Shown: positions 17,520 through 27,266, numbered from the stretch's first letter. The stretch: 64,000 nucleotides of DNA from Mucilaginibacter terrenus (GCF_003432065.1 NZ_QWDE01000001.1:496001-560000); one strand, 5' to 3'. The notes: a model not told the origin generated them from the letters alone. Translations and numbers: made by a program.

Positions 17520-18117
17520 CGATATAGATGCACGTAAGAAGGCATTTATATTTGAGCTGGATAATGTATTATATCCCGAGAAGGACTATTTATACCAGGT
17601 GTATTACCTTTTTGCTGGATTACTGGAATATACCGATCTTACTGACGCTACGAAGACAACCAACTTTATGGTTGATGCGTATACAACTAAAGGACCTGAA
17701 AAAGTTTTCGACGAGTTGGTTGAACAATTAAAGGTTGATGAAAAATATAGGCCAAATCTTGATGTTTTGCTGGATACTGCCCGGCTGCCGTTGAAGTTGC
17801 TTTTATATCAAAACATGTTAACTTTAATGCAGGAAGTGGTGACCGACCGAAAGAAGCTTTTTATAGTGACCAATGGTAAACCGGAACGGCAGCTTAACAA
17901 GATTAAACAGGTGGAGTGGCATGGGCTGGAACCTTACCTAATCTGCTATTTTGCGGAGGAGGTAGCAGCTAAACCGGAACCGGATATTTTTCATTTGCTG
18001 ATGAAACAGCATGGGTTGGAAAGAAGAGACCTAATAATGATAGGGAATAGCAAAGCAGACTCCCTTTGTGCTGAAGCTACCGGGATAGACTACCTGAATG
18101 TCAGTAAGTTGCTTTAG
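17500..18117 (+). CDS. HAD-superfamily protein with Glu in the nucleophile position
   Basis: This 205-residue protein has the HAD fold motifs but with an unusual motif I. Where active phosphatases have DxD, this one reads IFELDNVLY, so the nucleophilic Asp is Glu19 while Asp21 is kept. Motif II (FIVTNGK), motif III (AAKPEPDIF) and motif IV (MIGNSKADS) are recognisable. Replacement of the nucleophile should abolish or strongly reduce phosphatase activity, so a binding or regulatory role is possible. The start at 17500 lies inside the preceding gene. An in-frame ATG at 17509 is an alternative. Confidence 0.82.
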   Translation: MAAMQYSDIDARKKAFIFELDNVLYPEKDYLYQVYYLFAGLLEYTDLTDATKTTNFMVDAYTTKGPEKVFDELVEQLKVDEKYRPNLDVLLDTARLPLKLLLYQNMLTLMQEVVTDRKKLFIVTNGKPERQLNKIKQVEWHGLEPYLICYFAEEVAAKPEPDIFHLLMKQHGLERRDLIMIGNSKADSLCAEATGIDYLNVSKLL

Positions 18118-18169
18118 TGTGTCGCTGTACTATTATTAGTAATACATCGTTATTCAACATAAAAACTAT

Positions 18170-19699
18170 ATGCGTAAATTTATATACCTTATTATAGCAT
18201 CGGCAGCAATGCTGACCTCGTGTAAGAAAGAGAAAGTTGCTTCAAGCGAGCTTGATCTTATGCGCGACTCGGTATTTTACTATGAAAAACAGCTTTATTA
18301 CTGGAATGACGCGATCCCCGAATACGCTACGTTTCAACCGCGGAGATATACCGGCAGCAACGACCTTGACGCGCTGAACAAGGAGCTGTTTGCGCTTTCT
18401 CAGTATAAGATAAACCCTGCTACGGGCAAGGCTTACGAGTATTATGCTGCTGACCCCACACACCCAAAATATTCTTTTATAGACGATGGTAGTATATCGC
18501 AGGAACTTAACGGAGTTACCGGAGATTTTGGTTTCGCGCCGATATGGAACGATCTGGACGATTTGCGTATAAGATATGTTGCACCTAATTCGCCGGCAGC
18601 CACAGCGGGAATTAAGCGGGGATATCAGATTACCAAGATAAATAATAGAACCAACCTTACCTACGATGGTGACGGTGGAGGTGGAGCGAACCTTAATTTT
18701 GTTATTAATGCCTACGCCAACAGTACTACTATTTCGATGACGCTTAAAAGGCCTGATGCATCAACTTTTGATGTAACACTAAATACTGCCACTTATACCA
18801 TTAACCCGGTTTATAACTATAAGGTTATTACTCAGGGGGGCAAGAAAGTTGGATACTTTGTATTTAATGAATTTACATCTCTTGACAACTCCAAAGCAAA
18901 TATAAACCAGGCATTTAACGAATTTGCTGCACAAGGCATTACAGAACTGGTAGTTGACTTGCGGTACAACGGTGGTGGCAGGGTAGAAACATCTGAGTAC
19001 CTGGCTAATGTAATAGCACCTGCAGCCAAGGTAGGCTCTAAAATGTACACTACTTATTATAATAGCTTGATGCAGAGCGGTAAAGCAGATGATTTGTTAA
19101 GAAAGCAGACACGCAAAGATGAAGAGACCGGAAAGAGCTATACTTATGCTGATTTTGACTACTCTGAAGAAAGGAATATTTCAATGTTTAGCCGTGAAGA
19201 TGTGAGCGTACCTGCACTTGCTCTTAATCACGTTTTCTTTATTGTGACTGGTTCAACTGCATCGGCCAGTGAGTTACTGATAAATAACCTTAAACCTGTT
19301 ATGGACGTCAAGCTGATAGGTACAACAACTTACGGCAAACCTGTTGGTTTTAGCTACCTGCAAATAAATAAATACCAGATGTACACACCGATGTTTGAAA
19401 CCAAGAACTCGGTTAACCAGGGTGGATATTTCACCGGTATGCTACCAGCTAGTCCGGACTATCCGGGTTTTAAAGATTTTGATGACGTGACCCACGACTT
19501 TGGCGATCCAACAGAAACGCTTTTGGCTCATGCATTAAAGTTTGTGGAAACCGGTACTTACACTATTAATACGCCGCAGATACAAAGTACACAACGGCAG
19601 CGGACAATGACGATAGACCAGGCCCGCGAAGCAGCCATTCAACTTGATGCGCCGAAATTCAGGAGCATGGTTTTAAGCAGGCCGGCATTTAAAAAGTAG
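18170..19699 (+). CDS. S41-family peptidase, predicted lipoprotein
   Basis: This 509-residue protein has a lipoprotein signal (hydrophobic stretch to lipobox MLTSC, Cys about 18). A PDZ-like region follows (about 115-200, with VAPNSPAATAGIKRGYQI). The C-terminal-processing-protease domain holds LVVDLRYNGGGRVETSEYLA near 265 and the nucleophile region VTGSTASASELL near 363, with a following TTYGKPVG carrying the likely general-base Lys. It would cleave proteins at the periplasmic or surface face of the envelope. An intrinsic terminator follows the stop codon. Confidence 0.92.
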   Translation: MRKFIYLIIASAAMLTSCKKEKVASSELDLMRDSVFYYEKQLYYWNDAIPEYATFQPRRYTGSNDLDALNKELFALSQYKINPATGKAYEYYAADPTHPKYSFIDDGSISQELNGVTGDFGFAPIWNDLDDLRIRYVAPNSPAATAGIKRGYQITKINNRTNLTYDGDGGGGANLNFVINAYANSTTISMTLKRPDASTFDVTLNTATYTINPVYNYKVITQGGKKVGYFVFNEFTSLDNSKANINQAFNEFAAQGITELVVDLRYNGGGRVETSEYLANVIAPAAKVGSKMYTTYYNSLMQSGKADDLLRKQTRKDEETGKSYTYADFDYSEERNISMFSREDVSVPALALNHVFFIVTGSTASASELLINNLKPVMDVKLIGTTTYGKPVGFSYLQINKYQMYTPMFETKNSVNQGGYFTGMLPASPDYPGFKDFDDVTHDFGDPTETLLAHALKFVETGTYTINTPQIQSTQRQRTMTIDQAREAAIQLDAPKFRSMVLSRPAFKK

Positions 19700-19722
19700 T
19701 TTTGCTGACATATGATTGATTG

Positions 19723-19752
19723 AAGGTGCGCCTGTTTGGTGCACCTTTTTTG
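19723..19752 (+). terminator. Terminator of the S41 peptidase gene
   Basis: Arms AAGGTGC (19723-19729) and GCACCTT (19741-19747) form a 7-bp stem followed by TTTTT. It lies between the convergent S41 and smc genes, directly against the smc stop codon. Confidence 0.8.
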
Positions 19753-22700
19753 TTAGTCGGCTAATTGGCGCAGGTCTACAGGCACTACACGCGATATGCC
19801 CTGTTCTACCATCGTAACACCATAAATTATGTCTGTACAAGCAATTGTGCGCTTGTTATGCGATATGATGATGAACTGCGATTCTTTTGAGAATTTACGG
19901 ATGATATTATTGAACTTGTCGATATTGGTATCATCAAGTGGGGCATCAACCTCATCAAAAATACAGAAGGGTGCCGGTTTAAGCAGGTAAAGCGAGAAAA
20001 GGATGGCTGTAGCCGTGAGTGTTTTTTCTCCGCCTGAGAGCTGGTTGATGGACAGCGGCCGCTTGCCTTTTGGGCGTGCAATGATGTCAATATCCGATTC
20101 CAGCGGGCGGTCAGGGTCTGAAAGTATCAGATCGCATGAATCCTCTTCGTTAAACAAGGAACGGAACACTTTGATGAAGTTCTCTCGTACCAATGTAAAG
20201 GCCGTCATGAATTTTTCCCGCGCGGTATCATCAATCTCCTGAATGGTAGAGAGGAGAGAGGCTTTAGCTTCCGCAAGGTCTTTCTTTTGTGCCTGTATAA
20301 AGGTGTGGCGCTCGTTCATTTCGTTATACGCCTCAACAGCCATCGGGTTTATAGCGCCAAAATCGTCCAATTGGCGCTTCATCTTTTCAGTTTTATCCCG
20401 TATGTCGGCTTCAGATCCAGTTTGCGTGTCCTCTTTTTCGGGAAGATCTGTTATATCTACGTTGAACTCTACGGAAAGTCGCTCTTTTAATGCATTCAGT
20501 TCTATTTTGAGGTTGTTGCGGGCATCTTTAAGCTCGTTCTCTATTGTTTCCGAGTTGTCTTTTTTACGGCGAAGGTTGCTTACCTCGTTTTCATTTTCGG
20601 TAATAGTACCACGCCATTGGTAGTATTCTCGTTCTGCCTCTTGCGTGGCTTTCTCCAGGTTCTCCTTTTGCTCGTACATCTCCAGCAAACTGTCGTCGCT
20701 GTTTTCAGTATGCTGCAGGTTTTCCTTAATCAAGGCTTTAACCTTTTCCAGTTCGCTGCTGTTTTGCATTATGCGGCTGTCCAGGTTCTCCAGTTGCGAC
20801 TCCCGGTACTCCAGGTCCTTTACTAATCCTGATACTTTATTTTGCTGCTGGTGAAAGCGTATATTCTCCTGGTTGTAAGCGTTGGAGCGTACCGATAACA
20901 TCTCATTCAACTCGTTGAAGACCTGTTGTTTTTCCAGCAGCAGTTCGCTTTGTTCCTGCTTTTGAGCTTTCAAGTCTAAAAGCTGCGGTTGTAAAGTGAT
21001 GATATCGTTCTTGATGCCTGCAATGCGATTAGCTATATCCTGCTTACGATTTAAGCTGTTTTCTATAAACGCTTGGTATTGCTCCTGTTTGGTTCTTACA
21101 GTTACCAGCTCTGTATTCAACTGGTTAAGTTCTACCTGCTTCTGGCGTATTTCTGCTGCTTTACCCGCGGCTTTCAGGGCCGTTAACGTGCTTTGCAGTT
21201 CCTCATTTTTATTTTTAAGGCTGTTGATACGTGCTTCTGCCTGCTTTATCTCTTTAAGCAGATTATCCAGGTTTTTAGCCCGCCCTATACGCTTACCTTC
21301 AAACAAGCCTACCGATCCGCCGGCCATGGTAAATTTAGATTTATTGAACTTGCCGCTCTTGCCGATAAGTACAACATCGTCCGGCAGAACAGCGTTGTTG
21401 ATATCCTGTTCGGTAGTGTCATTTATCAGGTATACGTTTTTTAACAGGTGTACGCACAACAGCTTGTAACGCTCATCCACTTCAATAACCGACAACGCTG
21501 GCACAGCGGCAACCTCTAAACTTTTGTGATCAGCAGCTTCATTTTCCCCACCAAAATTGTCGAGTATAAAGAACTGCGCCCGGCCCTTTGAAGAATTACC
21601 CAGCAGGTTGATAGCTGCTATGGCTTCGTCGTAGCTGTTCACTACATAGTAGTTCATTAACGGCTCCAGGTAATTCTCAATAGCAATGCGGTATTCTTCT
21701 TTACAAAAAAGTATATCGCTGAAAAGGGTAATGTTTTTTGCCCAGCTTGTGTTCTTTTTCAAAAAGCGTATAGACTCCGGGAAGCCTTCAAGATTATCTA
21801 CCAGGCTTTTGGTAAGATTATATTCGTTCTGCTTCGCGTCCAGTTTGCGCACATCAGCAGCAATGTCCGCTGTGATGGCTTTTATCTGGGTTTCTGTATC
21901 AGCAATCTGTTCCTGTAACTTGGTCTCGATGTCAACGGCACTATCATATTCGCTCTTTAAAGTGTCTGCGCGCGAAGCAAGTTCTGCAACTACCTGGTTA
22001 AAGTGCGAAAGTTCCACCTCCTTGTTACTGGCATCCTCCATGTTGCGCAGGCTTTCCTGTTCCAGGGCCTGCTGCTGTATATTCAGGATATCAATATCCT
22101 TTTCTGTTTTATAAACCTGGCTTTGCAGGCGGTTACTTACCGAGTTCAGTTCATTTAACTCACCACGGGCTTCCGCTTGCTCGGCACGCAGTTCCTCTAC
22201 GGCTTCTTTAAGATCGGCCAGGCTTGATGTAATGCGGGCAAGATTCTCATCCTCCTGCATCTTTTCCTCGTTGAGGCGTTTAATGTTATACTGAACGTGT
22301 TTATGCTGATTAGTGTCGCGTTCAAGCTCATCCTTTAGCCGGGCTTCTTTATCCTGCTGATGCTTTAGCTGCTCGTTTTTTACACGCTTTTCGCTTTCGT
22401 AAGCACGGATCTTAGAGACAAACTCATTTGTTGTCTTTTGTTGGGCAGCAAGGTTTTTCTCGCGTGTTATGCTTTCCAACTTTTGCTGCTGCAAGGCTGC
22501 TTCCAAGGTATCTATCTGCGCAACAATTGCTGTCTTTTCCGCACGTTGTTTTTGTTCTTTTTCTTCTATCTCTGCCAGTGTCTTGCTGAAACCAGCTATC
22601 CGAAAGGATGCAAGCTGTATGCTGAGCACCTTGTACTGATCGCGGATCCTGTAATACCGTTCAGCTTTTTTCGCCTGGTTTTCCAGCGTTTTCAGGTTCT

Positions 22701-23298
22701 TTTCTATTTCGAAAAGAAGATCGTCTACACGCTCCAGGTCAGCCTCGGTATCTTTAAGTTTGCTGAAGGTTTGCTTTTTTCGCAGCTTGTATTTGGATAT
22801 GCCGGACGCTTCCTCAAATAAGTTCCTTCGGGAGCCTTCCTTGTTATTAATGATCTCGTCTATCATGCGCAGCTCGATGATAGAGTAGGAGTCGGCACCA
22901 ACGCCGGTGTCCATGAAAAGGTCCGTTATATCCTTTAGGCGGCACTGCACATCGTTAAGGCGGTACTCGCTTTCTCCGCTGCGGTAAAGCCTTCTGGTGA
23001 GGGTTACCTGCGAAAAATCGGTAGGCAGGATGTTTTTGGTATTGTCGAACGTGAGGGATACTTCAGCAAGGTTGGCTGCCTTGCGGCTTTTGGTGCCATT
23101 AAAGATGACGTTGTCCATCTTTTCGGACCGGAGCATGCGGGTACTTTGCTCCCCCAAAACCCAACGTATCGAATCCACCACGTTAGATTTCCCACAGCCA
23201 TTAGGGCCTACAATAGCGGTAACACCCTCATTAAAATTAATGGTGATCTTATCGCCAAAGCTTTTGAATCCCTTTATCTCTAATTGTGTAAGCTGCAT
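19753..23298 (-). CDS. smc: Chromosome segregation protein SMC
   Basis: This 1181-residue ATPase is the core of the bacterial condensin that compacts and separates chromosomes. The N-terminal head has Walker A IVGPNGCGKSNVVDSIRWVLGE near residue 32. Long Glu/Lys/Gln-rich coiled coils (about 170-500 and 670-1010) flank a hinge domain (about 510-660). The C-terminal head has the signature LSGGEKTLTATAILFSLYLL and Walker B FCIFDEVDAPLDD. Length and order are normal. ScpA and ScpB are not in the window. Confidence 0.97.
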   Translation of the reverse strand: MQLTQLEIKGFKSFGDKITINFNEGVTAIVGPNGCGKSNVVDSIRWVLGEQSTRMLRSEKMDNVIFNGTKSRKAANLAEVSLTFDNTKNILPTDFSQVTLTRRLYRSGESEYRLNDVQCRLKDITDLFMDTGVGADSYSIIELRMIDEIINNKEGSRRNLFEEASGISKYKLRKKQTFSKLKDTEADLERVDDLLFEIEKNLKTLENQAKKAERYYRIRDQYKVLSIQLASFRIAGFSKTLAEIEEKEQKQRAEKTAIVAQIDTLEAALQQQKLESITREKNLAAQQKTTNEFVSKIRAYESEKRVKNEQLKHQQDKEARLKDELERDTNQHKHVQYNIKRLNEEKMQEDENLARITSSLADLKEAVEELRAEQAEARGELNELNSVSNRLQSQVYKTEKDIDILNIQQQALEQESLRNMEDASNKEVELSHFNQVVAELASRADTLKSEYDSAVDIETKLQEQIADTETQIKAITADIAADVRKLDAKQNEYNLTKSLVDNLEGFPESIRFLKKNTSWAKNITLFSDILFCKEEYRIAIENYLEPLMNYYVVNSYDEAIAAINLLGNSSKGRAQFFILDNFGGENEAADHKSLEVAAVPALSVIEVDERYKLLCVHLLKNVYLINDTTEQDINNAVLPDDVVLIGKSGKFNKSKFTMAGGSVGLFEGKRIGRAKNLDNLLKEIKQAEARINSLKNKNEELQSTLTALKAAGKAAEIRQKQVELNQLNTELVTVRTKQEQYQAFIENSLNRKQDIANRIAGIKNDIITLQPQLLDLKAQKQEQSELLLEKQQVFNELNEMLSVRSNAYNQENIRFHQQQNKVSGLVKDLEYRESQLENLDSRIMQNSSELEKVKALIKENLQHTENSDDSLLEMYEQKENLEKATQEAEREYYQWRGTITENENEVSNLRRKKDNSETIENELKDARNNLKIELNALKERLSVEFNVDITDLPEKEDTQTGSEADIRDKTEKMKRQLDDFGAINPMAVEAYNEMNERHTFIQAQKKDLAEAKASLLSTIQEIDDTAREKFMTAFTLVRENFIKVFRSLFNEEDSCDLILSDPDRPLESDIDIIARPKGKRPLSINQLSGGEKTLTATAILFSLYLLKPAPFCIFDEVDAPLDDTNIDKFNNIIRKFSKESQFIIISHNKRTIACTDIIYGVTMVEQGISRVVPVDLRQLAD

Positions 23299-23343
23299 TA
23301 ACGCGGTAGCGGACTAATTTAATTAAGGTCTTAAATTTACGGT

Positions 23344-24189
23344 TTATACCTTAAAGCAAAAAGTGCTAAATAGAAGCTTATAAAAGACTTTTCTGGCGAG
23401 GTAAACTGTTATAGAACCTCTTAGGAAAGTTACCGCCTTGCCGGCCATCAATACACGGTCGCCTTGCAGTTCGCACCAAAGCTCGCCCTTGCGTGCCGAT
23501 ACCTGGTAAGCGTGTAGCTCATTTTTGCCTAGCTTACCTGCCCAGTAAGGTATCAGGTTACAGTGAGCCGATCCGGTTACCGGGTCTTCGGGCACGCCGG
23601 CTGCAGGTGCAAAAAACCGGGATACAAAATCTACATCTTTGCCGGGAGCGGTAACGATAACACCAAGTGTGTCTATCTTTGCCAGAGCAGAATGATCAGG
23701 AATCATAGATGTTATATCATCTTCAGTTTTGTACACCAGCATGTAATCCCGTGAGCGGAGTACCTCAATAGGTTGTCTACCGCCTAACGCTGCCAGCAAA
23801 CCCTCGGGCAACTCAGCAGGGCTAGCAGGGCGTGATGGAAAGTTCATAGCGTACTTGTCTCCATCACGGGTCACCACCAGGGTTCCTGCTGTCATTGTAT
23901 TAAAGTGGATAGTGTCACCATTGTGGCCAAGTTCTGTAAAAAGGATATGGGCCGACGCCAGCGTGGCATGGCCGCAAAGGTCTATCTCCAGTTCCGGGGT
24001 GAACCACCGCAGCAAGTAGGTACCATCAGGGTTTGCTACAAAGAAGGCCGTTTCTGCAAGGTTGTTTTCCATTGCAATCCTTTGCATAATGTTGTCTGGC
24101 AGCCATTCGGTAAGCGGGCAAACAGCAGCAGGATTACCGCCAAACAGTTTGTCGGTAAAGGCATCGGCCTGGTACATAGGTATAGTCAT
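23344..24189 (-). CDS. PhzF-family isomerase/epimerase-like protein
   Basis: This 281-residue protein has the double hot-dog-like PhzF fold signature. It begins with MYQADAFTDKLFGGNPAAV, holds the catalytic Glu in NNLAETAFFV near residue 45, CGHATLASAHILF near 73 and GVPEDPVTGSAHCNL near 208. Family members isomerise dihydroanthranilate-like or other small acids. The substrate is unknown outside phenazine pathways, and no phenazine genes are nearby. The last 17 or so residues (KVFYKLLFSTFCFKV) extend past the usual end and look unlike the family. It follows the ABC ATPase gene by 9 bp. Confidence 0.9.
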   Translation of the reverse strand: MTIPMYQADAFTDKLFGGNPAAVCPLTEWLPDNIMQRIAMENNLAETAFFVANPDGTYLLRWFTPELEIDLCGHATLASAHILFTELGHNGDTIHFNTMTAGTLVVTRDGDKYAMNFPSRPASPAELPEGLLAALGGRQPIEVLRSRDYMLVYKTEDDITSMIPDHSALAKIDTLGVIVTAPGKDVDFVSRFFAPAAGVPEDPVTGSAHCNLIPYWAGKLGKNELHAYQVSARKGELWCELQGDRVLMAGKAVTFLRGSITVYLARKVFYKLLFSTFCFKV

Positions 24190-24198
24190 AAAGCAATG

Positions 24199-24855
24199 TT
24201 ATAGGCCGCTAATATAACCGTAAGTGACTAATTCATCTTTATTGGTGATCTGTTTTGTTTCTCCGTTATGCAGTAAAACAATGCGGTCGCTTACGTCGAG
24301 GATGTTGTAATACTGATGATCTGTAATAATAATGCCTTTGCGCTTAGCACAAGCTCTGATTACAGGTTTAAATTCATCAGCTTGTATAGGGGATATGTGG
24401 GTGAACGGCTCGTCCAGTAATATAAACTCGGCTTTGCTATGGATAATCATCATAGTTTCAAGCTGCCGCAGCTGTCCGCCGGATAGTTCGTCAACCGCCT
24501 TATTGTAGCTCTTTTGGTATACAGGCAGGTTGGTAAACGCCTTCCACGATTGCGGGTCGACTATGATACGTGCCAGCTTTTCTGTTCTTATTCCTGCCGG
24601 AAGATAATTGTGCTGTGGCAGGTAAGCAATACGGTTATTTAAATAACCTTTATGGATGAACTCACCATCAATACTCACGTACTTATGCGTTGCTGTTAAA
24701 GTGCCAAAGATTATCTTCAGCATAGATGATTTACCACAGCCATTGCGGCCCAGCAGGCCAAGCACTTCGCCTTGTTTACAGCTTAAGAATATGCTCTGCA
24801 AAATCTTACGCCCGTCAAATTCCAGTTGTATGCTGTCGGCTTTAAGCTCCTTCAT
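24199..24855 (-). CDS. ABC transporter ATP-binding protein
   Basis: This 218-residue ATPase has Walker A GLLGRNGCGKSSMLK near residue 35, signature VDELSGGQLRQLE near 127 and Walker B FILLDEPFTHISP. The D-loop region is atypical, with HISP in place of the usual LD pair. Its start codon overlaps the stop codon of the upstream membrane gene as ATGA, so the two are translationally coupled. They may form one small transporter or signalling unit. The substrate is unknown. Confidence 0.85.
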   Translation of the reverse strand: MKELKADSIQLEFDGRKILQSIFLSCKQGEVLGLLGRNGCGKSSMLKIIFGTLTATHKYVSIDGEFIHKGYLNNRIAYLPQHNYLPAGIRTEKLARIIVDPQSWKAFTNLPVYQKSYNKAVDELSGGQLRQLETMMIIHSKAEFILLDEPFTHISPIQADEFKPVIRACAKRKGIIITDHQYYNILDVSDRIVLLHNGETKQITNKDELVTYGYISGL

Positions 24856-25157
24856 GCTGTTAAGGTAATGAGGATAGCAAGCGCAAACAGATAAGTAAGA
24901 AGATCCAGGGAAAATACGTAAAAATACATTCTGCGCACGCTTATACCGGCATTACGGTAATACATATACACGTTTTTTGCAGTATAACTTTGCAGGAAAA
25001 TGGTGGCTGCATAGCCCAGGAGCTTAAAGAAGAGTACAAAGCCGGCAACCTTTACACCATAGACGGACACCAAAAAAAGGCAGGTGATACTGAACGCAAT
25101 GTTCCAAAGCATTAATGGTTTATAAAAGTACCAGATAAGCTTAGGTAAATTAGACAT
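24852..25157 (-). CDS. Small membrane protein coupled to an ABC ATPase
   Basis: This 101-residue protein has three to four hydrophobic helices (about 12-30, 33-55 and 77-100) with basic loops such as NAGISVRRMYFY. It was not assigned to a family. Its 4-nt overlap with the downstream ABC ATPase suggests it is the membrane partner, though it is short for a permease. It would have to act as an oligomer or in company with another protein. Confidence 0.65.
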   Translation of the reverse strand: MSNLPKLIWYFYKPLMLWNIAFSITCLFLVSVYGVKVAGFVLFFKLLGYAATIFLQSYTAKNVYMYYRNAGISVRRMYFYVFSLDLLTYLFALAILITLTA

Positions 25158-25218
25158 CTACTGCGTTCAGATAAAGTTTAGTGATGAACGTAGTTACCTG
25201 CGGCATTATTGCAAATGC

Positions 25219-25252
25219 ATAAAAAAAGCCCTTGCTGCTAAGCAAGGGCTTT
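25219..25252 (-). terminator. Terminator of the primary sigma factor gene
   Basis: Perfect 12-bp arms AAAGCCCTTGCT (25225-25236) and 25241-25252, with a 4-nt loop, are followed on the minus strand by a T-run. It lies 18 nt beyond the sigma factor stop codon. Confidence 0.9.
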
Positions 25253-25269
25253 AAAAAAACTTGATATAA

Positions 25270-26130
25270 TTAGCCCAGGTAGGACTTCAATATTTTGCTA
25301 CGTGATGTATGGCGTAAACGTTGTAGAGCCTTGTCTTTTATCTGGCGTACACGTTCGCGGGTAAGGTTAAATTTCTCACCAATCTCTTCAAGTGATAATG
25401 GGTGATTGGTACCTAATCCAAAGAACAACACGATGATCTCGCGTTCACGTTCGGTAAGGGTAGACAATGAACGTTTAATCTCTTCTGACAACGATTCATT
25501 TATCAGGATAGAGTCGGTATTTGGTTCCTGGTTTTCTAATACATCCAGCAACGTATTTTCTTCACCCTGAACAAAAGGAGCATCCATAGATACATGGCGG
25601 CCGCTGTTGCTCAGCGTGTCAGATATTTTATCAACTGTAGTTTCAAGTATATCAGCAAGTTCTTCCGGTGACGGCTCGCGTTCGTATTCCTGCTCCAGCT
25701 TGCTAAATGCTTTGCTGATTTTACTTAACGAACCTACCTGGTTAAGCGGCAAACGTACTATACGGCTTTGTTCGGCAATAGCCTGCAAGATAGATTGACG
25801 GATCCACCAAACGGCGTATGAGATAAACTTGAAACCTTTTGTTTCGTCGAAACGCTTGGCAGCTTTAATAAGACCTAAGTTACCTTCGTTAATAAGGTCA
25901 CCAAGTGTAAGTCCCTGATTTTGGTATTGTTTTGCTACGGAAACCACAAAGCGCAAGTTGGTTTTTGTTAACCTTTCTAACGCAGCCTGGTCTCCTTCGC
26001 GGATTTTTTGGGCTAATATTACTTCTTCTTCGGCAGTAATTAAGTCAACTTTACCAATTTCGTGTAAGTATTTGTCGAGGGATTGCGACTCACGATTGGT
26101 AATGGATTGAGTTATTTTGAGTTGTCTCAT
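25270..26130 (-). CDS. rpoD: Primary RNA polymerase sigma factor (RpoD/SigA type)
   Basis: This 286-residue sigma-70 protein is the short form typical of Bacteroidota housekeeping sigma factors, without the long region 1.1 and non-conserved insert. Region 1.2 reads [15 protein letters not shown]. Region 2 has [36 protein letters not shown] (near 80-120) for -10 recognition and melting. Region 4 has [25 protein letters not shown] near 255 for the upstream element. It should direct most transcription from TAnnTTTG promoters. Confidence 0.93.
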   Translation of the reverse strand: MRQLKITQSITNRESQSLDKYLHEIGKVDLITAEEEVILAQKIREGDQAALERLTKTNLRFVVSVAKQYQNQGLTLGDLINEGNLGLIKAAKRFDETKGFKFISYAVWWIRQSILQAIAEQSRIVRLPLNQVGSLSKISKAFSKLEQEYEREPSPEELADILETTVDKISDTLSNSGRHVSMDAPFVQGEENTLLDVLENQEPNTDSILINESLSEEIKRSLSTLTEREREIIVLFFGLGTNHPLSLEEIGEKFNLTRERVRQIKDKALQRLRHTSRSKILKSYLG

Positions 26131-26172
26131 TTATGTTTTATAACCTCGATTCTGTTATCTGGAATGAACGTG

Positions 26173-26180
26173 CAAAGGTA
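26173..26180 (-). promoter_or_regulatory. Candidate -7 box (TACCTTTG) of the sigma factor gene
   Basis: On the minus strand TACCTTTG lies about 42 nt before the sigma factor start codon, the same sequence and distance as the box before yceI. No strong -33 TTG was found at the standard spacing. Confidence 0.45.
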
Positions 26181-26391
26181 AACATTTGTTTACACATTTT
26201 TGTACTAGAATATTGATTAATTGCAATATTTTGCTATAGCAAAAATGATGCCCAGTGTGGTTAATCATGCAACTTTTTAGTGGCAATTCTTTTAATCTGA
26301 AAACACGGTTTCAAGTAAAAGAAGTACTTAGCACAAGTTAGCTTTTTTACATTGTTAAGTACCTACACCTGCGAAAGAAATACTCTTATAC

Positions 26392-27231
26392 TTATAACTC
26401 GTCCAGCCGGAAGGTGTCTTTTACTCTGATGCCCTTATCTGTAGCCTGGACAGTACAGCACTCGTTAACCGGATCGTGTTCCAGGTAGAGCACATATTCG
26501 TTGTCTACGGCTTCCTGCCAGTATTGGTTACGTTCCTCCAGCGTTTTCATCGGGAACATATCATACGCCATTACATAAGGCAGGGGCAGGTGTCCAACGG
26601 AAGGCAGCAGATCGGCCATGTACAGCAATTGCCTCCCCTTGTAATTAATCTGCGGCAGCATCATCGCGTCGGTATGGCCATACGCAAACCGTATTTTCAT
26701 CTCTGAAGAAAAACTGATGCCGTCCTCAGCGTCGATAAACTGCAGTTGTCCGCTTTCCTGTATAGGAAGTATATTTTCTTTTAAAAAAGAGGCCTTTTCT
26801 CGCTCATTGGGGTTAACTGCCCAATCCCAATGTTGTGGGTTGCTCCAGTAAATAGCATTTTTAAATGCAGGATGCAGATTATCGCCATTGCGCTCTACAG
26901 CTCCGCCAACGTGATCAAAATGCAGGTGAGTCAAAAATACATCTGTTATATCGTTTCGGTGAAAGCCTTTTGCAAGCAAACATTTATCAAGGCTCGCATC
27001 TCCATGGAGGTAATAGTGACTGAAGAATTTTTCACTTTGCTTATTGCCTATGCCAGTGTCAACCAGTATCAGCCGGTCGCCCTCTTCGATAAGAAGGCAG
27101 CGCATTGCCCAGGTACAAAGGTTGTTTGAGTCGGCCGGGTTGGTCTTCTGCCAGATGGACTTTGGCACAACACCAAACATGGCTCCCCCATCCAGTTTGA
27201 AAAAGCCTGTATCTATAGTATGAAGTTTCAT
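26392..27231 (-). CDS. MBL-fold metallo-hydrolase
   Basis: This 279-residue protein has the metallo-beta-lactamase fold. The zinc-binding motif is FLTHLHFDHVGGAV (HxHxDH) near residue 105, followed by downstream metal ligands in RFAYGHTDAM near 190 and LYLEHDP near 250. The overall pattern resembles lactonase-like or generic hydrolases of this superfamily. There is no signal peptide, so it is cytoplasmic. The substrate is unknown. It is divergent from the alcohol dehydrogenase operon, and the TGTTTCG array lies between them. Confidence 0.88.
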   Translation of the reverse strand: MKLHTIDTGFFKLDGGAMFGVVPKSIWQKTNPADSNNLCTWAMRCLLIEEGDRLILVDTGIGNKQSEKFFSHYYLHGDASLDKCLLAKGFHRNDITDVFLTHLHFDHVGGAVERNGDNLHPAFKNAIYWSNPQHWDWAVNPNEREKASFLKENILPIQESGQLQFIDAEDGISFSSEMKIRFAYGHTDAMMLPQINYKGRQLLYMADLLPSVGHLPLPYVMAYDMFPMKTLEERNQYWQEAVDNEYVLYLEHDPVNECCTVQATDKGIRVKDTFRLDEL

Positions 27232-27266
27232 TTGGCGGAAAGTTAAGGTATTTGATCGAAAATGGT

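Noticed and set aside
22438..22821. Plus-strand frame opposite smc
   Set aside because: Several long frames lie opposite smc. They arise from the coding bias of the coiled coil and have no protein features.
24120..24189. Phenazine biosynthesis locus
   Set aside because: Only a PhzF-fold protein is present. No other phz genes are nearby, and the family is broad.
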